Of a DNA stretch of 64,000 nucleotides, positions 12,182 to 23,013 are shown piece by piece. Within the stretch, counting starts at the first letter, position 1; every line of letters starts with the position of its first letter. A model generated the notes under the pieces. That model made no database searches. It was not told the origin of the DNA and saw only the letters and a program-made list of their open reading frames with translations. Both the position numbers and the translations under genes were made by a program. The stretch spans positions 455,183 through 519,182 of the forward strand of contig JACEEZ010018148.1 in NCBI GenBank assembly GCA_016584305.1, given 5' to 3'. The DNA comes from Chionoecetes opilio (lineage: Eukaryota > Arthropoda > Malacostraca > Decapoda > Majidae).

Positions 12182-12324
12182 GCCTCGCCAGCTGAGTATG
12201 TTTGTATACAAAAAACGGGGTTTTTGCGTTCCATTTGTGACACGCGAACCCAACCCTGAACCCAGAACCCAACCCTGAACTGAAAGAACTGGTTCATGCA
12301 ACTTGGGCACAAATGGAAGAGGCC
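11245..12324. mobile_element. Nested TIR element carrying CT/CGTTAT arrays
   Basis: The ends are inverted: GGCCTCTTCTATTTGCG on the left and GGCCTCTTCCATTTGTG on the right strand. A second shared block ('ACCAGTTC', 11271 and 12288) lies further in. Between the ends is a long simple repeat (11577-12180), (CT)n interspersed with CTCGTTAT units. No coding capacity is seen. A target duplication could not be fixed. Confidence 0.65.
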
Positions 12325-12711
12325 TTTATATGACTCTTTTTTTTCTTTTTTTTTCTTAGGGTTTTACTCCTACTGATGAAAATGAAAATAATAACGAAGT
12401 TGAACCCCAACTCAGATTGTCTTAATTATATTTCAATTTCATGTTTCGAAAGTTATCCTACGCAAATTACCGGAGCCTTTTGGTAGAGCACAGTGTCTCA
12501 CTTCTTATGTTTTGTTTTGTTTTGCTCTAGTAGTACTTTTTTTGTCTTTTTTTTTTTTTGTCTGTATGACTCCGGGCGATAATAAAATTATTATGATTAT
12601 ATTAATTATACTCATAAATAAATTGAAAATTATCCTGTAAAAATTTTGAGATCTCTAGGCTGGGCTAAGCCCCCACTGTTTCAAGATCCTAAATACGCCC
12701 CTGACTGAAGC

Positions 12712-14002
12712 CCAAGCTCATGCGCTGCTCGATCTTAAAGACCTGCAGGACGGCAACCCATTCTACATCACGCCCGACATTACTCTTAACACCTGTACCG
12801 GAACTGTTTCCATCCACCCGCATGCTTACCCAGTCGATGACAAAGAATGGTCCAACTGCGCAAAACCCCTCCTCGACCTTTTGGAAGAGGATTATGATGC
12901 CACCGCAGTTTACTGCTACACCATCCCACCCCGGGGCCGCCGAAAGTACCCTACCAACATTGCCAAAGTCATCTTCAAAAGGCAAACGCTCCCTGATAGC
13001 ATTTATGTTGGCGGGGAACACTTGCCAGTTAAACCTTACCGCCCTAATCCTCGCCAATGCCAGACATGCTGGCGTTTTGGCCACCCTGCCAAGCACTGCC
13101 GATCCTCTGCCCGCTGCTCTTTTTGTGCTCAACCTGGCCATGCTCGTTCCTCATGTCCTGCTACGTCGCCCACATGTGCTAACTGTGGTGGTTTCCACAA
13201 CGTCTTCTACAGAGGTTGTCCTATCTACCGCTTCGAATCAGAAGTCGTATCCATCAGATTTGAGAAGGGCTTAACTCTGAGAGAAGCCCGCCAAGAAGCT
13301 CGCCGCCTAGGCTTTTCGCCTACCCCCGTCTCCCAGCTTATTTCCAATCCCACTCTTCCGAATTCCACTATTACAACCTCTCCTACCCTCTCTTTCCCTG
13401 TTCCTCCTCCTCCCACTCGTCCTTCCTTTGCTCATCCTACTGCCCCCTTCCTCTCCATAAATAACTCCTTTGCCGTCCTTAATCCTGATACTCCGACCTC
13501 TACCCCTTCCTCGATCCCCACACCCCCTCCTCAACGCACCCCTCGGCCTACTACTGTCAGACAACCTAAACGTCCTCCCCCTTCCTCCCCCCCTGGACCT
13601 CCCACTACCTCTCTCTCCTCCTCAGCTCCTCACACCCCACTTTCTACACCTACTAAGAAACCCTGTGCCTCCCAGGTCTCCCGTCCTAACTCTCCAGCTG
13701 AGACCATGGCTATGATCGAAGAGTACGTCGCTCGAGACATGACCCCTCTGCCCTCTTCACCAACCGCCTCATTATCCCTACCTTCTGTCTCAATCCTCAC
13801 AGTCTCAGCTGAGGTACATCCTATTCCCTCCCATCTTCCGCCTACCCCTCTTCCTCCTGACTCCCAACATTCCCCCTCTTCCTCTCCTTCTCCATCTTTC
13901 TCCCCACTTGACCCTTCTTCCCTTCCCTCTGATCACCCTATGTCCTCTCCCTCATCTTCTACTTCCTCTGCCCGCCCTACTGTCACGTCTGTTCTTACCT
14001 GA
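12712..14002 (+). CDS. LINE ORF1, C-terminal part with three zinc knuckles
   Basis: This continues the 10118 frame after the hAT insertion and ends at a TGA near 14002. Visible features are a basic, proline-containing linker ('HLPVKPYRPNPRQC') and three CCHC-type knuckles in series ('CQTCWRFGHPAKHC', 'CSFCAQPGHARSSC', 'CANCGGFHNVFYRGC'). A charged helix follows ('RFEKGLTLREARQEARRLGF'), then a long Ser/Pro/Thr-rich tail of some 200 residues. This arrangement is typical of ORF1 in the I/jockey lineage and implies nucleic-acid binding. The reading frame is intact over about 1.3 kb, so the element's death (insertion plus ORF2 deletion) seems recent relative to mutational decay. Confidence 0.8.
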
Positions 14003-14237
14003 CCCCTCCCTCCTGGCTATACGCTCGACTCTCTTTTGTCTCAACAATCCCCATCCCTGACCCCTCACCCCCCTGACCCTACTAACTGTCCTTCACCTAT
14101 TACGTCCGATCCCCCACCCGATACCCCGGACCCTACTGACCCCTTTACTCCTGACCCCCCACCTGACGCCCCTGAACCTCCTGACTCCTCTACTGCCGCT
14201 ACCATTCCAACCCTCATCACCCGTTGACCTCTACACA

Positions 14238-15049
14238 ATGTCTGTTCTCCAATGGAATATTCGCGGTTTCCGCTCCCACAGACAAGACTTTCGTCTCCTG
14301 ATTTCCTGCTATGAACCGCAAGTTATCTGCCTCCAAGAAACTTTCCTTACTCAACCCCCTGTTGCAATTCCCAATTACCACTTTATTTCCTCCCCCCATT
14401 CTATTTCTTCCTCCTCAATCCTTGTCCACCAGAAAACGGCTTATATCTCCCTGAATGTCAACACTACTCTCCCATGTACTACCCTCTTAAGGTTTATATT
14501 CAACGTTGGATTACTATTGTTTCCATTTATTTCTCTCCTTCTCATCCTATACGCGTTGATTCTTTGGCGCGCTCGGCCACTATGTCCCAATGCCCCCGTT
14601 TCTCAAACTTGCCAGCCTCCGACTACTACCCTTCCTTTAAATCTTTCCTATTCGACCGCTGGCAATTCTTCTGGACCACTTTCTCTGCCAATAAACTTCG
14701 CCTGATCAAACCCTCTATCTCTCCATGGTCAAATCCTTACCACTCTAATAGACGTTGGGAGACTGCTCTCGCACGCTTACGCATAGGCCATACCAACCTC
14801 ACACACTCCTATCTCATGTCACGCTCCTCCCCAACCCTCTTAAGCACACCCTGTCAAGTTCCTCTCACTGTCCAACATGTCCTAATATCCTGCCCCCATC
14901 GTACTCCTGCCCGTTCCAGTTCCTTCCCTCATTTGTCCTCCCTTTCCCGACCTCCCTGTCTTGCGGACATTCTCCCGGAATCCCCCTCCTTCTCCCTGGA
15001 AAATTCAACCTCCTTCCTCCAACAAATCCACATCCTACATCTGATCTAA
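14238..15049 (+). pseudogene. LINE ORF2 with reverse transcriptase deleted
   Basis: The frame opens with an AP-endonuclease N-terminus ('LQWNIRGFRSHRQDFRLLI', then 'PQVICLQETF' with the catalytic glutamate). It shifts frame near 14470 and continues as 'YIQRWITIVSIYFSPSHPI'. Near 14555 it passes directly into the end of an RNase H domain ('DSLARSAT') and the conserved C-terminal block 'RWETALARLRIGHTNLTHSY', with a degraded C/H motif ('LTVQHVLISCP'). Everything between endonuclease and RNase H, including the whole RT domain, is absent. The result cannot retrotranspose by itself. Confidence 0.8.
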
Positions 15050-15448
15050 CCATCCTGCTGTAACATTCCGTTTTTTCCCCTTCCCTCATCGTTTCACTAT
15101 TATTCTTTAACCCCTCCCCTTTATATGCTTTGCCATAGTGCCATATGACCCCTGATGTCTGGCACATTCACCTTTTTAGGCATTAAATCAATCAATCAAC
15201 CCGGGAAATTTGAAACTGCGCTCCGAAATTCATGCCGGAAAACTGATGGAACCGGAATATTGATTGCCGGATTAGTGATGGTCAACCTGTAGTGCTGAAA
15301 AAAAATGTTAACACTAATTCCACAAATAAATAAATCCTTCTATGGGAAAAAAATGAAAAAAACTGACTGAAATCTTTATTGCTATCTAATTTATATACAA
15401 ATTTTTATAACACTAAAAATAAACAGACAACCTTGCATATTTACTTAC

Positions 15449-15495
15449 CAGGTCCATATACGGTGGCTGCAACAGACGTGCCTTCAACACAATAC
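15449..15495 (-). other. 47-nt micro-exon-like module, copy 1
   Basis: On the minus strand, a T-rich tract and CAG precede 47 nt that end in CTG followed by GTAAGTAA, a strong donor consensus. The sequence reads GTATTGTGTTGAAGGCACG..., and its central part (GGCACGTCTGTTGCAGCCAC) is shared with the copies at 37996 and 38318 and, with small changes, with the one at 15652. The length (47) is identical in all four. The module is not a multiple of three, so including one copy would shift a reading frame. Confidence 0.5.
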
Positions 15496-15651
15496 CTGAA
15501 AAAAAAAATTAATAAGTGTGTCACAAACATGAAGAAAGAAAATAATATACATAGTGATGAAAAAAAATGTTAACTACTAATTCCACAAAAAATTCAACCC
15601 TTCTATGGGGAAAAAATAAAAAACAGACTAAAATCTTGCATAGTTACTTAC

Positions 15652-15698
15652 CAGGTCCATACACAGTGGCTGCAACAGACGTCCTTTGAACACTAGAC
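15652..15698 (-). other. 47-nt micro-exon-like module, copy 2
   Basis: It has the same structure as copy 1, about 200 nt away: T-run plus CAG upstream, GTAAGTAA downstream, length 47. The core differs mainly by a local rearrangement (TTCAAAGGAC instead of TTGAAGGCAC), which leaves the length unchanged. Flanking sequence is also partly shared (CAGACTAAAATCTT, ATTAACAAACG), so the whole unit and not only the module was duplicated. Confidence 0.5.
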
Positions 15699-16214
15699 CT
15701 GAAAAAAGGACAAATATTAACAAACGCGCCACTAACATACACCCCTTACGAAAAAAAAAGACCTGTTCGTGTTTATATTTGAAGTGCATTGATACGTTTC
15801 CCTTCTCCTCCTCCTCTAACTGGCTAAACAGGTAATTGGTTTAGCTTGCTGACCTCCCTGTATAAGACAACCTTCAATCGTTTCCTACTCAGTGGCGTTT
15901 CTAGCAGTGAAAAAACTGGGGGGCCAGCTTGGAGCCAAGGTAAATGTCACCTGCCCGTGACATTTGTCCTCTATCTTGGAGACATCTATTTGAAACCTTA
16001 GCCCTGTGAAAATTTACATTACTTGTTATAATTTAATATTATACAGTTATATATATATACAAATATAATAAACTAGCCGAAAAGCCGCCCTCTGGGCGGA
16101 CTTTTCTGCTAGCTCCTGCGGAGGGCTATTGGTGGGGCTTCGGCGCACCAAACACAGACTCTCCAGGTAGCCCCTTCTAACTTTCCTGAAATCATGGATG
16201 TAGAAATGTATGTA

Positions 16215-16552
16215 TTAACGCCAACCCATTCACATCACCCCCAACCCATTCACTCACCCATTACCCATCACCCCCCACCCATTACCCATCACCCCCCACC
16301 CATTACCCATCACCCCCCACCCATTACCCATCACCCCCCACCCATTCACTCACCCATTACCCATCACCACACACCCATTCACTCACCCATTACCCATCAC
16401 CCCCCACCTATTCCCTCACCATCACCCATCACCCCCAACCCATCACCCCCCCCCATTCACTCACCCATCACCCCACACCCATTACCCATCACCCCACACC
16501 CATTACCCATCACCCCACCCATTCACTCACCCATTACCCATCACCCTACATC
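16215..16552. repeat. CCCATTACCCATCACC minisatellite in Helitron A
   Basis: Imperfect units of about 20-36 bp mix CCCATTCACT, CCCATTACCCATCACC and CCCCCCA. The same array occurs reversed in the other Helitron copies (38945-39215 and 44815-45000). The proline/histidine/threonine-rich open frames arise from it. Confidence 0.95.
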
Positions 16553-16567
16553 AAGGTTTCCTCAATT

Positions 16568-17441
16568 GGAGAGAACTGAAACTCGAGAAATGCCAGTGGT
16601 CGCTGGCAGTTTTAACTCAAAGGTTGGTCTACTGTGTTTTCCCTCCGCGACTAATATTTTTCATAAATCAATTTCGCGATAAATATTGATGCACCGCATC
16701 TGAATACTAAAAAAGAACGTTCTTCTGTTGTTCTAGTAAGTGTATGCATGACATGCATTACGATTGAACGTTCTAAGATAGCAATTTAATGCAAATTACT
16801 CGCCTCGAGTAGCAAAGCTTAATATATTTTTTACATGTATATTGTGGCATGTAAAATTTGGGCGATGTTCACACTGTTTTCTAAGACAGTACTGCTGCGT
16901 CTGGCAAAACGCTTGTCAAAATACATAAGCAATGCCTTGGAAAAACGAAGAATAAAGAATGCCGAAATCGGCTTGTTGCTACGACAATGTAGGTTATAAT
17001 TGTGGAGGCGACACGCCGCGGCGGGGAGTGGTGGGCGGGGAGATTGTAGCGGGGAGATTGAATCAAAACATTGCTACTTCACGCGTCGACTCATTGCACT
17101 TCCAGGCTTTCTATCTGATTGATACACAATAAAAACAGGAACATATGACTGCCTAGGTATAGATACTTCTAAACATACGTTATTGACTATAATATCATAG
17201 AGTAACATTTACCTCGCCTCCTCAACTATAACCTACTTGGTTATTTGGTTAAATACATGTTTTACAGAATCAGGCTTCTATACAATATACATATAGAAGA
17301 AAATCGTTCTTAAAATTATACTTTTGTGTTTTAAGTGCAGTGGAATAAGCCCATATTTTTCTTTCAAGTTGACCAACTTTTCACCAAATTGTGAGTTAAA
17401 CTGCCAGCGACAACTGGCATTTCGGAGTTGCAGTTCTCTCT
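16568..17441. mobile_element. TIR element, left arm of palindrome
   Basis: This is a full-length relative of the element at 2666-3544, in the same orientation. It is flanked by AATT at 16564-16567 and at 17442-17445. It ends in CAGTTCTCTCT. It contains no coding sequence of its own. The short frame at 16881-17066 lies in the part shared by all copies and has no recognisable product. Confidence 0.88.
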
Positions 17442-17445
17442 AATT

Positions 17446-18321
17446 AGGAGAACTGCAACTCCGAAATGCCAGTGGTCGCTGGCAGTTTAACTCACAATTT
17501 GTTGAAAAGTTTGGTCAACTTGAAAGAAAATATGGGCTTATTCCACTGCACTTAAAACACACAAGTATAATATTAAGAACGATTTTCTTCTATATGTATA
17601 TTGTATGAAGCCTGATTCTATAAAACATTGTATATAAACCAATAACCAAGGAGGTTATAGTTGAGGAGGCAGGTAAATGCTACTCTATGATATTATATAG
17701 TCAATAACGAATGTTTAGAAGTTATCTATACCTAGGCAGTCATATTTTCCTGTTATTATTGTGTATCAATCAGATAGAAAGCCTGGGAAATGCAATGAGT
17801 CGACGCGTGAAGTCGTAATGTTTTGATTCAATCTCCCCGCACAAACTCCCCCGCCCACCACTCCCCGCCGCGGCACGTCGCCTCCACAATTATAACCTAC
17901 ATTGTCGCAGCAACAAGCCGATTTCGGCATTCTTTATTCTTCGTTTTTCCAAGGCATTGCTTATTGTATTTTGACAAGCGTTTGCCAGACGCAGCAGTAC
18001 TGTCTTAGAAAACAGTGTGAACATCGCCCAAATTTTACATGCCACAATATACATGTCAAAAATATATTAAGCTTTGCTACTCGAGGCGAGTAATTTGCAT
18101 TAAATTGCTATTATAGAACGTTCCGTCGTAATGCATGTCATCCATATAATTAGTAGAACAACAGAAGAACTATATTTTTTGGTATTCAGATGCGGTGCAT
18201 CAATGTTTATCGCGAAATTAATTTATGAAAAATATTAGTCGCGGAGCCAAAACACAGTAGACCAACCTTTGAGTTAAAACTGCCAGCGACCACTGGCAAT
18301 TCTCGAGTTTCAGTTCTCTCT
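17446..18321. mobile_element. TIR element, right arm of palindrome (inverted)
   Basis: This is a reverse-complement copy of the left arm that starts immediately after the shared AATT (17442-17445) and ends at AATT 18322-18325. The order AATT-copy-AATT-copy-AATT fits two insertions, the second into the target duplication made by the first. The arms are close to identical, with scattered small indels. Confidence 0.88.
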
Positions 18322-18490
18322 AATTCTCGCAACCCACATTTTTTGACAATTATCGCTAATAGGCTGCTAAAAATAAAAATAAAATAAATGTGATCGGATC
18401 ATCTCATAAGTGGACTTAAAATGTGCCCCTGGTCGACCCGGTTCCAAAACTGTGCCATATGATGGGATTGGGGCACTGGGGGCGGCACCT

Positions 18491-18554
18491 ATCGCGGACA
18501 CACAGACAGACAGACACACAGACACACACACACACACACTTTCGCTTATATTAT

Positions 18555-18640
<86 letters not shown>
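18491..18640. repeat. (CA)n and (TA)n microsatellites
   Basis: A CAGA/CACA run (18499-18540) is part of the Helitron 5' region. A pure (TA)n tract (about 18558-18640) lies just outside its end. The tyrosine/isoleucine open frames are repeat translations. Confidence 0.95.
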
Positions 18641-18994
18641 TTATATTTATATATGCTGTATAAATAGAGAAAGAGAAATAGAGAGAGAATGAGCTAGAGA
18701 GAGTAAAGAGAGCTAGGAGTCGGAGGTTGGTGAAGCTGAACGCCATGGGATGGCCACTCCACCGTCACTGACAGAGCAAAGGGTGTAAGGCATTAGCGAT
18801 GTTACCACCCATGGCACACTGTTGCACAGCGTTCAGACAACGGCAAATCCTGCCAACCGTTCCGACTCCGTTGCCAACGGGGCGACAGCCTCGCACAACG
18901 CGGCGACACCGCTGAGACTCCACCACGCGTCACGCTGACAATTTTTTTACGTTCAAATATCGCCGTCCCGTGAATACCGCTGAGACTCACACTG

Positions 18995-21135
18995 CCGCGC
19001 GGCGACACCGCTGCCACAAATGAAACTGCGGCGACACCGCTGCTACAAAATGAAACTGGGGCGACACCGCTGCACAAAATGAAACTGCGGCACACCGCTG
19101 CCACAAATGAAACTGCGGCGACACCGCTGAAACAAAATGACCAGCGGCGACACCGCTGCCACAAAATGAAACTGCGGCGACACCGCTGCCACAAAATGAA
19201 ACTGCGGCGACACCGCTGCCACAAAATGAAACTGCACCGACACCGCTGCCACAAAATGAAACTGCGGCGACACCGCTGCCACAAAATGAAACTGCGGCGA
19301 CACCGCTGCCACAAAATGAAACTGCGGCGACACTGCTGCCACAAAATGAAACTGCGCCGACACCGCTTTCACAAAATGAAACTGCGCCGACACCGCTGTC
19401 ACAAAATGAAACTGCGGCGACACCGCTGCCACAAAATGAAACTGCGCGACACCGCTGTCACAAATGAAACTGCGGCGACACGCTGCCACTAAATGAAACT
19501 GCGCGACACCGCTGTCACAAAATGAAACTGCGCGACACCGCTGCCACAAAATGAAACTGCGCGACACCGCTGTCACAAAATGAAACTGCGGCGACACCGC
19601 TGTCACAAAATGAAACTGCAGCGACACCGCTGTCACAAATGAAACTGCGCCAACACCGCTGTCACAAAATGAAACTGCGGCGACACCGCTGTCACAAAAT
19701 GAAACTGCGGCGACACCGCTGTCACAAAATGAAACTGCCGCGACACTGCTGCCACAAAATGAAACTGCGGTGACACCGCTGTCACAAAATGAAACTGCGG
19801 CGACACCGCTTTCACAAAATGAAACTGCGGCGACACCGCTGTCACAAAATGAAACTGCGGCGACACCGCTGTCACAAAATGAAACTGCGGCGACACCGCT
19901 GCCACAAAATGAAACTGCGCGACACGCGTGTCACAAATGAAACTGCGGCGACACCGCTGTCACAAAATGAAACTGCGGCGACACCGCTGTCACAAAATGA
20001 AACTGTAGCGACACCGCTGCACAAAATGAAACTGCGCGACACCGCTGTCACAAAATGAAACTGCGCGACACCGCTGTCACAAAATGAAACTGCGCGACAC
20101 CGCTGTCACAAAATGAAACTGCGCCGACCCGCTGTCACAAAATGAAACTGCGCGACACCGCTGCACAAAATGAAACTGCGGCGACACCGCTGTCACAAAA
20201 TGAAACTGCGGCGACACCGCTGTCACAAAATGAAACTGCGGCGACACCGCTGCCACAAAATGAAACTGCGGCGACACCGCTGTCACAAAATGAAACTGCG
20301 GCGACACCGCTGTCACAAAATGAAACTGCGGCGACACCGCTGTCACAAAATGAAACTGCGGCGACACCGCTGTCACAAAATGAAACTGCGGCGACACCGC
20401 TGCCACAAAATGAAACTGCGGCGACACCGCTGCTACAAAATGAAACTGCGGCGACACCGCTGCCACAAAATGAAACTGCGGCGACACCGCTGTCACAAAA
20501 TGAAACTGCGGCGACACCGCTGTCACAAAATGAAACTGCGGCGACACCGCTGTCACAAAATGAAACTGCGGCGACACCGCTGTCACAAAATGAAACTGCG
20601 GCGACACCGCTGTCACAAAATGAAACTGCGGCGACACCGTTGTCACAAATGAACTGCGGCGACACCGCTGCCACAAAATGAAACTGCGGCGACAACCGCT
20701 GCCCACAAAATGAAACTGCGGCGAACACCGCGTCACAAAATGAAACTGCGGCGACACCGCTGTCACAAAATGAAACTGCGGCGACACCGCTGTCACAAAA
20801 TGAAACTGCGGCGACACGCTGCCACAAAATGAAACTGCGGCGAAACCGCTGTCAACAAAATGAAACTGCTGCGGCGACACCGTTGTCACAAAATGAAACT
20901 GCGGCGACACCGCTGTCACAAAATGAAACTGCGCCGACACCGCTGTCACAAAATGAAACTGCGGCGACACCGCTGTCACAAAATGAAACTGCGGCGACAC
21001 CGCTGTCACAAAATGAAACTGCGGCGACACCGCTGTCACAAAATGAAACTGCGGCGACACCGCTGCCACAAAATGAAACTGCGGCGACACCGCTGCCACA
21101 AAATGAAACTGCGGCGACACCGCTGCCACACCTTT
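18995..21135. repeat. 30-bp minisatellite, about 70 units
   Basis: The head-to-tail unit is ACAAAATGAAACTGCGGCGACACCGCTGTC, shown here only in outline (positions 20180-20209 give a typical copy). It varies mainly at the GTC/GCC step and by single-base losses, which are densest at 19440-20160. At both edges the unit decays into related CACCGCTGAGACTC sequence (18925 and 21140). Because 30 is a multiple of three, several frames on both strands stay open for hundreds of residues ('SQNETAATPL', 'CHKMKLRRHR', and minus-strand 'AVSPQFHFVT'). None has evidence of being expressed. Confidence 0.97.
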
Positions 21136-21383
21136 GAGACACCGCTGAGACTCCACTTTGGACATGTCGCAAACGACCTTGTCGAACATAATAATGTTTA
21201 AAGGCTATAAAACGGCTAAACTTTTAATCTGCGAGTTAAGGGAGATTTTTATAGATAGACTATTGCATCCTCCTTTTAAGAAGGAAAATAATGGAAGGGA
21301 AAAAGTATCAAACAATTCCCAAGTTGCTGAAGTAAAGAACTTTATAACTTTAGCTAAGTAGTTTTTTTTTATGTGTACTTTAG

Positions 21384-21735
21384 GGAAGGTGGTAGCAGAG
21401 TGGTTAGCGTCTCTGAGGGGCGTTCTTGGTGACCCGAGTTCGATCCCCGATGAGAACCAAAATCTACTTAAAATCTTTCTGCACCGTCGAGTGGCCTAAG
21501 AACACCCACATGCTGCCCATTAACTCTACCTTCGATTGCGAGTGCATTGGAGGACACAGGGGGGCGACATGAGCCTCTAATCACAGGCGTCACTATAAAA
21601 ATCCTGCCTGCGCCACCAAAGGGCGAGAGCCAACCATCACAGCCCTCAAGTGAACCTCCAGGGTCTACCATCCGAGCCCTGGAGGTCACTGCCTACACGC
21701 GCTATAGGCATAAACAAGTTCAAATGAGTTGAAAT
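21384..21735 (+). mobile_element. tRNA-derived SINE (family 3)
   Basis: The head has RNA polymerase III-type boxes: TAGCAGAGTGGTTAGCG as A box (about 21393-21409) and GAGTTCGATCCCC as B box (about 21437-21449). The roughly 50-nt spacing is longer than in many tRNA genes. A non-tRNA body with the phrase CACAGGCGTCACTATAAAAATC follows, a stretch of which recurs at about 24298-24320. It is not a functional tRNA, because no acceptor stem closes. Confidence 0.65.
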
Positions 21736-22540
21736 ATCGCAAAATTATAGTTTAACCCATTTAATCTAAGTTACAGACTAAAACTGATTACGTGACCCAA
21801 ATACCTATAGGACCACTGTAATTGAAACCCCCGCCGCAAATTAAATGAACTCGTATTTACTTTCATTGTTATTATATATAGATTTAATTATATTGATAAA
21901 TTTTCTGAACCAAATATCAGGTAACATGCGGTTTATAGTACCTACCTATCTACCTAGGCATTTGAGTTCAATTTAGTTTACTCCCTTCTAGCTTGCAATG
22001 TTGTCTTATATTATAGTATATACATTCTTGTGAATGTAGAGTTATATAAGTTATATAACAAATCAAATGACTAAAAGTCATTACATGCAATAGAAAAACC
22101 AAATGGAAATAGAATATGACAAAAATAAGGGAAGATTCGATTAAAGAAAGAAAACATTTATTATAAAACTGAATACATAACATGTAGTAATGTAGAAAGG
22201 AAATTAATGGAATCAATAAAGCAACTGAGCGGAAATGGTTGCATTACATCTGGGCGCACTATAGCTGGAACGTCATTTCGGCGAAAAGAAATCTTCTATA
22301 TAATTGGGCGCCAAAATAGACATTATGACTAGACATTTTCCTGACCGTAAGTTTGTTTATGTCATTTCCAGGGAGAGGGAATTCGCCTGACTTGTCCCTC
22401 CATCAGCATCAGCCGAGGTATTAATCCTGTACCTCAATCCATGTTTTGACTTCCTGTATCGTATACCTATAGTGTCACTGCGTCCCGCGTTTCCTGGTTT
22501 TGTTTTGGACATCTTCTCACCTCGCTTGACCGTGGCTTCT
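21736..22540. other. AT-rich interval without recognisable gene
   Basis: No open frame with protein-like composition, no repeat family shared elsewhere in the window and no RNA gene were seen. The small frames present are low in complexity. Confidence 0.6.
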
Positions 22541-22731
22541 CATTTCACTTGACCGTGTTTGTCTCCTCAGCTCTATTCTCTTACTCTTCTTTTCTTTTCT
22601 CCTTTAGTGTATTCTTTCGTTTCAATATTCAGATGTGGATAGGACACGGCTGTCGCAACACAGCCGCTGCCGCCCCCGCTACCAACCTACCGGCCATCCT
22701 GGCTCACACTGTGATGCCCATCGCGCCCTTA

Positions 22732-23010
22732 GCCACGTGGCGTAGGTTCTGGGGCGCCGCTCCTTGACGGAGACATACCCACGCGCCGCCACCCTTGTCC
22801 CGCCTCGCTAATATAAGGCAATGTCGAATCCCGCCGCAGACGGGAGCGAGTCTTGCCCTTGAGCGCCTCGCGTGGTTTATCTCGCTTCAAGCTCCAAACA
22901 GGGCGCTTCTTTTCCACGGCATTGACTGGTGTGCTGACACTGCCCTCTTTAAGCGCAATGACACCTGCGTCTCCCGTCGCTTGAGGCGTATAGGTGGGTC
23001 TTGCCCTTCG
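22732..23010 (-). CDS. Segment 4 of the RRM-locus frame, basic C-terminal tail
   Basis: Ninety-three codons continue in the same frame beyond the TAG at 23011-23013 and end at TAA (22729-22731). The composition is basic and soluble-looking ('VEKKRPVWSLKRDKPREALK'), and base composition matches the upstream coding segments. It could be a readthrough extension, the 3' remains of a pseudogene, or chance openness over 93 codons. No family was recognised. Confidence 0.35.
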
Positions 23011-23013
23011 CTA

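Larger units (their letters stand above)
10690..12703. mobile_element. Non-autonomous hAT element inside LINE ORF1
   Basis: Termini are CAGGGGCGTAGTTAGG and its counterpart CCTAAATACGCCCCTG, with a perfect 8-bp target duplication ACTGAAGC on both sides (10682-10689 and 12704-12711). An 8-bp duplication with CAGGGGCG ends is characteristic of hAT transposons. The 2,014-bp body carries no transposase. It holds a short A/T-rich tandem repeat and a second TIR-bearing insertion. Confidence 0.92.
9650..15200 (+). mobile_element. I/jockey-type LINE, interrupted and internally deleted
   Basis: A pyrimidine-rich 5' leader (about 9700-10110) precedes an ORF1 with zinc knuckles (10118-14002, split by a hAT insertion). 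ORF2 follows from 14238 and begins with an endonuclease domain, then jumps to the RNase H/C-terminal part. The 3' end is an ATCA tail (about 15185-15198). RNase H remnants and a CCHC ORF1 point to the I/jockey group. The exact 5' end is uncertain because a (GA)n repeat and unassigned sequence precede the leader. Confidence 0.8.
15200..16072. other. AT-rich interval with exon-like modules, no ordinary gene
   Basis: After the LINE tail comes a short repeat (15232-15290) that also occurs at 54640-54700. Two 47-nt splice-flanked modules follow, then a CTCCTCCTCC-adjacent repeat (15795-15880) shared with 54560-54630. A single hAT-type terminus CAGTGGCGTTTCTAGC lies at 15895, and no matching right end was found. 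No protein-coding gene was recognised. Confidence 0.6.
16073..18555 (-). mobile_element. Non-autonomous Helitron, copy A
   Basis: The minus-strand 3' end is CTAG next to T (16073-16076). It is preceded by a hairpin of complementary GCCGCCC/GGGCGGAC arms (about 16083-16107), matching the Helitron 3' signature of a hairpin followed by CTRR. The 5' end, in the form ATAATATAAGCGAAAGTG (near 18540-18555), merges into a (TA)n run. The body contains the ACCCATTACCCATC minisatellite and, at an AATT, a 1.75-kb palindromic insertion. No Rep/helicase is encoded. Copies B and C of the same family lie at 38692-45177. Confidence 0.75.

Noticed and set aside
16200..16560. Regular short repeats resembling a CRISPR array
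   Set aside because: Units are imperfect, adjacent without unique spacers, eukaryotic in context and part of a Helitron found three times.
20077..21189. A 370-residue minus-strand open frame
   Set aside because: It is a translation of the 30-bp minisatellite, and equivalent frames are open on the other strand and in other phases. No start context or flanking gene structure.
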